From CAYNLK01 sp964398055 (GTDB lineage: Bacteria; Chloroflexota; Anaerolineae; 4572-78; J111): DNA of 10,152 nt. The DNA lies in NCBI GenBank assembly GCA_964398055.1, contig CAYNLK010000095.1, positions 1 to 10,152 on the forward strand, written 5' to 3'. The notes under the pieces are model-generated. The model ran no database searches. It was not told the origin of the DNA and worked only from the letters and a program-made list of their open reading frames with translations. Position numbers and translations under genes: made by a program. Shown here one piece after another: positions 7,255-10,152 of this stretch; position 1 is the stretch's first letter, and each line of letters opens with the position of its first letter.

Positions 7255-8676
7255 TTAATCGGGCAGGGTAAACCAGAAGTTGGCCCCCTGCCCAGGCAGC
7301 GAGTCGACCCCAATTTGGCCGCCGTGGGCCTCCACCACCCGGCGACTGATCGCCAGGCCGAGGCCGACACTTTTTTCACCACCGGTCGGCTGGGCCGAGA
7401 GACGGGCAAAATCTTTGAACAAATTTTGCCGATCCGCCTCGGTGATGCCGGGACCCTCATCCGTCACATTGACCCGCCAGCCGGCGCTATTCCGTTCAAC
7501 GGCCACACTCACCCGGCTGGCCGGCGGCGAATATTTGACCGCATTGGAGATCAAATTGTCAACCACCTGGCGCAGGTGGACCGGGTCGGCTTTGGCCAGA
7601 GCGGACGGGACTTGCTCCAGAACTACCTGCGTTCCCTTTGGGCCGGCCATCATAGCGTGACGCTGCACTATCTCGGTTAAAAACTGGCCCAGGTCTAGCG
7701 ACTGCAACTGCAAACTCAGCTTACCTGCCTCGATCAAGGTAACGTCGAGCAGATCATCCAGCAAACTTAGCATATGGTTGGTTTGGGCATTGATATCGTT
7801 GAGCAGCGCCAGACATTGCCTCTGAGAGAGATCATTTTGAGCCTCCAGGAGCAGGTGGGTAATCAGGCGGATATTACCAATAGGATTGCGCAAGTCATGG
7901 GCGGCTATACCCAAAAAGGTATTTTTAAGCTCATTCAAGTAACGTAGCTCCTCGTTTTGCTGCTCGATGGCGGCTTTCTGGTCGGCCAGCTCCAGCACCA
8001 GGCGTCCTTTTTCCAGAATCACCGACAGTTGACCTGCAATTCGTTTGAAGATATCGATATGGCGATGAACGTAGGTATAAGGTTCTACGCTGGAGAAAAA
8101 CAAAAAACCAACCGGGATACCGCTGGCAATCAAGGGACAGGTCAGCGAGGAGTACATCCCCTCTTCCACAATCAAGCGAGTCGACTCAGAAGTGGGTTTG
8201 CGTCTCAGATAATCGACCAGATTGTTGATAATACGAGGATGGCCGCTCTGCAGAATGGTCTGCAAGCTGCTGCCGGCCAGCGAAGCCGCATAGCCCTGGC
8301 TGAGCAAAATCTCCGGTTGGTCGCTCTTGGCCCAGTAAGCCCTCACCGTGCGACCATCATCCTCAACCAGGGCAAAACCAATGCGATTATAGGGGATGAC
8401 ATCCTTAAAATCCTGGTAAACGATCTCCAGAATCTCATCCAGAAGCAGACCGGCATTGATGTTCGAGGTAAGCTGGCTCAGTTTTTGCATCTCCCAATAG
8501 CGAGCATCCAGAGTTTGGGCTAAACTACGCAGGGCCAGCCCCAGTTGGCCAAGCTCGCTATCGGGCGAGGCAACCGGTACCTCCAGGTCGTAGTAGCCCC
8601 GTTTCAAACGCTCGGTAACTTCAATGTATTGGGAAATCAGTTCTTTGGGTGTAGTCTGTTCACCAGATTCCATCAT
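7255..8676 (-). CDS. Soluble HAMP-like/GAF sensor histidine kinase
   Basis: 473 residues with no membrane segment. Order: a HAMP-like helix pair (about 12-66, with EVPVASPDSELGQLGLALRSLA), a GAF domain (about 70-225), a coiled coil (225-250), HisKA with phospho-acceptor His260 in AAHDLRNPIG, and HATPase_c with N-box Asn374/Asn378 (DNLISNAVKYSPP), G1 DEGPG (406-410), F-box LFKDFARLS and G2 GLGLAI (438-443). It should autophosphorylate in response to a cytoplasmic signal or small ligand at the GAF domain. No response regulator is in the window, so its partner is elsewhere. It is the first gene of the minus-strand operon and is 23 bp from PqqD, an unusual lead gene for a RiPP-like set. Start: tandem ATG at 8676/8673, GGAGG 13 nt upstream (long spacing). 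Confidence 0.93.
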   Translation of the reverse strand: MMESGEQTTPKELISQYIEVTERLKRGYYDLEVPVASPDSELGQLGLALRSLAQTLDARYWEMQKLSQLTSNINAGLLLDEILEIVYQDFKDVIPYNRIGFALVEDDGRTVRAYWAKSDQPEILLSQGYAASLAGSSLQTILQSGHPRIINNLVDYLRRKPTSESTRLIVEEGMYSSLTCPLIASGIPVGFLFFSSVEPYTYVHRHIDIFKRIAGQLSVILEKGRLVLELADQKAAIEQQNEELRYLNELKNTFLGIAAHDLRNPIGNIRLITHLLLEAQNDLSQRQCLALLNDINAQTNHMLSLLDDLLDVTLIEAGKLSLQLQSLDLGQFLTEIVQRHAMMAGPKGTQVVLEQVPSALAKADPVHLRQVVDNLISNAVKYSPPASRVSVAVERNSAGWRVNVTDEGPGITEADRQNLFKDFARLSAQPTGGEKSVGLGLAISRRVVEAHGGQIGVDSLPGQGANFWFTLPD

Positions 8677-8718
8677 GTCGTAGTCCCACCCTCCAAGAAA
8701 CCAACATCACCACGGTAA

Positions 8719-8731
8719 GATTGACACAATC
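8719..8731. promoter_or_regulatory. Short inverted repeat over the -35 of the HprK-like gene
   Basis: GATTG-ACA-CAATC, a perfect 5-bp dyad with a 3-bp centre, covers the TTGACA of the plus promoter and lies in the leader of the minus operon. It could be a small operator or chance. Confidence 0.25.
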
Positions 8732-8750
8732 AACACCCTGCCATTATACT
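8721..8750 (+). promoter_or_regulatory. Sigma70-like promoter for the HprK-like gene
   Basis: Perfect -35 TTGACA (8721-8726), 18-bp spacer, -10 TATACT (8745-8750). Transcription would begin near 8757, 26 nt before the ATG at 8783. The -10 shares four bases with the -10 of the opposite promoter. Confidence 0.7.
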
Positions 8751-8754
8751 GCCA
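8738..8754 (+). promoter_or_regulatory. CTGCCA direct repeats, 11 bp apart, Pho-box-like operator candidate
   Basis: CTGCCA at 8738-8743 and again at 8749-8754, separated by TTATA, flanking and touching both -10 boxes. The layout (7 + 4 + 7 with an AT-rich centre) is that of the PhoB box, whose half-site is CTGTCAT. OmpR/PhoB-class regulators bind such 11-bp direct repeats. Binding is inferred from spacing alone. Confidence 0.45.
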
Positions 8755-8771
8755 ACCGGACTTTTTTACAA
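8743..8771 (-). promoter_or_regulatory. Sigma70-like promoter for the kinase-PqqD-B2-asnB-GT operon
   Basis: On the minus strand: -35 TTGTAA (8771-8766), 17-bp spacer, perfect -10 TATAAT (8748-8743). Transcription would begin near 8736 and leave a leader of about 60 nt before the kinase ATG. Its -35 overlaps the ribosome-binding region of the divergent gene. Confidence 0.7.
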
Positions 8772-8782
8772 AGAGTTACTAA

Positions 8783-9796
8783 ATGGGATTTACCTCACCA
8801 GCCCATAACCGAATTTCGGTTAACCTGCACGGCCTGCCATTGCTCTTTGAGTCGCCCGATTTACCGCTGCGAGAGCGATTTGGCGAGGTGTACGGTCATT
8901 TGCCCCGCTTCCAGGGAACCGGACCAGGCATCGTTATACAGTGGCGGCTGGATGGGGCTGCTACTGCGCCGCTGCCGCCGGCCAACGCCCCGCTGTTGGC
9001 GCCGGGTGAGCTGGTTAGCTACTACGGTACGGCGCGGCTGGTCTACATTCACCTACCCAAATATGGGCTTATCACAGTTGACCTACAGCACAACTCGCTG
9101 GCCGGCGCGGTCAGCCGCGCCTGTCTGGAGGTCTACGGCGCGTTTGAAGATGTGTTGATGATTTCACTGGCCCCCCTGTACCGGCGACGGGGTTGGTTTC
9201 CCCTGCACGCCTTCGCCGGGCTGGCCCCAGGCGGACAGGCCGCGCTCATCACCGGCCAGATGGGCAGCGGCAAAACCACCACCGGGCTGGCCCTTTTGAG
9301 CGCCGGCTGGAAACTCCTCAGCAATGACTCGCCGTTGCTGACCAGCCAGGATAATCGGGTGCAGGTGCTGGCTTATCCCGGTCGTTTGAGCGCGTTTGAC
9401 GACTCGCTGGCTCGCTTTGAACATCTGCAAAAGTTTATCCCCTCACCAGCCGGCCCGGAGACACCCACCGGGCCGGAAAAGCGAGTTTTCAGGGCTGAAG
9501 CAGCGTTTGATCAGCCGTGGGCCTCAGCGGGTGCGGCCGGCGGCGTTTTTGTGCCGGAAGTTGTCTCCGGGCTGGTCCAAAGCGAACTTGTCCCCCTGGC
9601 CGCCAAAGAAGCCGTGCTGCAACTGATGACCCAGGCCGTCGAAGGGTGGGATAAAGCTTTCATTGTGCCCACCGTGCAGTTGCTACACCGGCTGGTCGAG
9701 CAGGCGCCGTGTTATCGTCTTAAATTATCGCCCTACCTGGAGCAACTACCCCAACTGATTTTGCAGGGAATGAATAGCGGCCCTACCGCAACCTAA
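8783..9796 (+). CDS. HPr kinase-like P-loop protein (lasso/HprK-related type)
   Basis: 337 residues. The N-terminal ~130 residues are a divergent beta-rich domain seen in HprK-related proteins and are not the HprK N-domain. The kinase core has PLHAFAG with His142, Walker A GQMGSGKTT (158-166), and LLSNDSPLL (178-186), which aligns with the LLSDD motif of this family (first Asp replaced by Asn, Asp182 kept). True HprK phosphorylates Ser46 of HPr; relatives in lasso clusters (PadeK, ThcoK) phosphorylate the C-terminal Ser of the precursor peptide. With PqqD and B2 just across a shared promoter, a peptide-directed kinase role is the best inference. ATG follows AAGAG by 7 nt (weak site). The gene ends tail-to-tail with the ASCH gene, the two stop codons overlapping. 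Family assignment is good; substrate unknown. Confidence 0.82.
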   Translation: MGFTSPAHNRISVNLHGLPLLFESPDLPLRERFGEVYGHLPRFQGTGPGIVIQWRLDGAATAPLPPANAPLLAPGELVSYYGTARLVYIHLPKYGLITVDLQHNSLAGAVSRACLEVYGAFEDVLMISLAPLYRRRGWFPLHAFAGLAPGGQAALITGQMGSGKTTTGLALLSAGWKLLSNDSPLLTSQDNRVQVLAYPGRLSAFDDSLARFEHLQKFIPSPAGPETPTGPEKRVFRAEAAFDQPWASAGAAGGVFVPEVVSGLVQSELVPLAAKEAVLQLMTQAVEGWDKAFIVPTVQLLHRLVEQAPCYRLKLSPYLEQLPQLILQGMNSGPTAT

Positions 9797-10137
9797 AGAT
9801 CAGCCGCAGGGGTAATTTCCAGCGCCACCACTCCCAAAGCCTCCTTGTCGGGTGGATAGAGGGCGCGACAGGCCGCCAGCAGCGCGGCCCGGTCTGGCAG
9901 CTCCGGCGCAATCCGGCCTGGCTCTTCGGCTGCAATCATCGCCTCAAAATCGGTATAGCGGCGAATCGCCTGGATGGTGTAGCGGTGCTGCTCATTCAGC
10001 CAAAGGATGTCGCCTGGCTGCAAGCGAGCAATGTTCGCATATGCCACCCGAACCTCGACAGTCTTGCGGCCACTGAGGATATGTTGTAAATAGTCATAAA
10101 CGGCATGGTTCAATACTAAGCCATAGGACCTTAACAA
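9793..10137 (-). CDS. ASCH domain protein (possibly 5'-truncated by the window edge)
   Basis: 114 residues as read from a TTG at 10137. The protein matches the ASCH/PUA-like pattern: LQHILSGRKTVEVRV (conserved Gly-x-Lys-x-x-Glu-x-R), then LQPGDILWLNEQ, and a C-terminal VVALEI strand. The beta-barrel fold is thought to bind RNA or nucleotides; no specific role is known for this one. The frame stays open upstream to the end of the window (no stop between 10138 and 10152), so the true start may lie outside; the TTG has no visible ribosome binding site. Its stop overlaps that of the HprK-like gene by two bases. It is probably a neighbour unrelated to the peptide-like cluster. Confidence 0.75.
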   Translation of the reverse strand: MLRSYGLVLNHAVYDYLQHILSGRKTVEVRVAYANIARLQPGDILWLNEQHRYTIQAIRRYTDFEAMIAAEEPGRIAPELPDRAALLAACRALYPPDKEALGVVALEITPAADL

Positions 10138-10152
10138 TTGGATGAAAATGGA

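Noticed and set aside
8721..9158. 145-residue plus-strand frame overlapping the HprK-like gene
   Set aside because: Begins at a TTG within the promoter -35 and is Cys/Arg-rich out-of-frame sequence of a clearly conserved gene.

Overview
The window is about 58% GC by eye and densely packed with genes. It carries nine protein-coding genes and no rRNA, tRNA, CRISPR array or insertion sequence. Protein style (GT4 and GT39 enzymes, a membrane-segment-free HAMP/GAF histidine kinase, a PqqD/B2/HprK-like set), frequent GTG and TTG starts, and many GGCCGG-type motifs suggest a Chloroflexota bacterium, perhaps Anaerolineae-like. That placement is inference, not proof.

Layout. Positions 127-2709 (+) hold an AI-2E family (PF01594) membrane transporter and a GT4 glycosyltransferase resembling diacylglycerol glucosyltransferases. 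Running towards them on the minus strand is one apparent operon, 8676 to 2741: a soluble HAMP-like/GAF histidine kinase, a small PqqD-family protein (RiPP recognition element fold), a 'lasso peptide biosynthesis B2'-type transglutaminase-like protein, a full-length glutamine-dependent asparagine synthase family protein, and a multi-spanning GT39-type glycosyltransferase. The only sizeable gap in it is 144 bp between B2 and asparagine synthase. Divergent from the operon is an HPr kinase-like P-loop protein (8783-9796, +). A convergent ASCH-domain protein (9793-10137, -) closes the window.

Biology. PqqD + B2 + asparagine synthase homologue + HprK-like kinase is the gene set of phosphorylating lasso-peptide clusters (paeninodin type), and also of poorly understood 'HPr-rel' clusters found beside polysaccharide genes. 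I find no credible precursor peptide in any intergenic space here. The asparagine synthase has an intact Cys2 glutaminase centre, unlike a dedicated lasso cyclase, and is tightly linked to a glycosyltransferase. The system is therefore either a RiPP pathway whose peptide is encoded elsewhere, or a peptide/glycan modification system that reuses lasso enzymes.

Control. The 106-bp divergent region (8677-8782) contains two strong sigma70-like promoters in opposite directions whose -10 boxes overlap. CTGCCA direct repeats one helical turn apart flank these boxes, laid out like a Pho box, which suggests that both arms are switched together, possibly by the partner of the operon's own histidine kinase.
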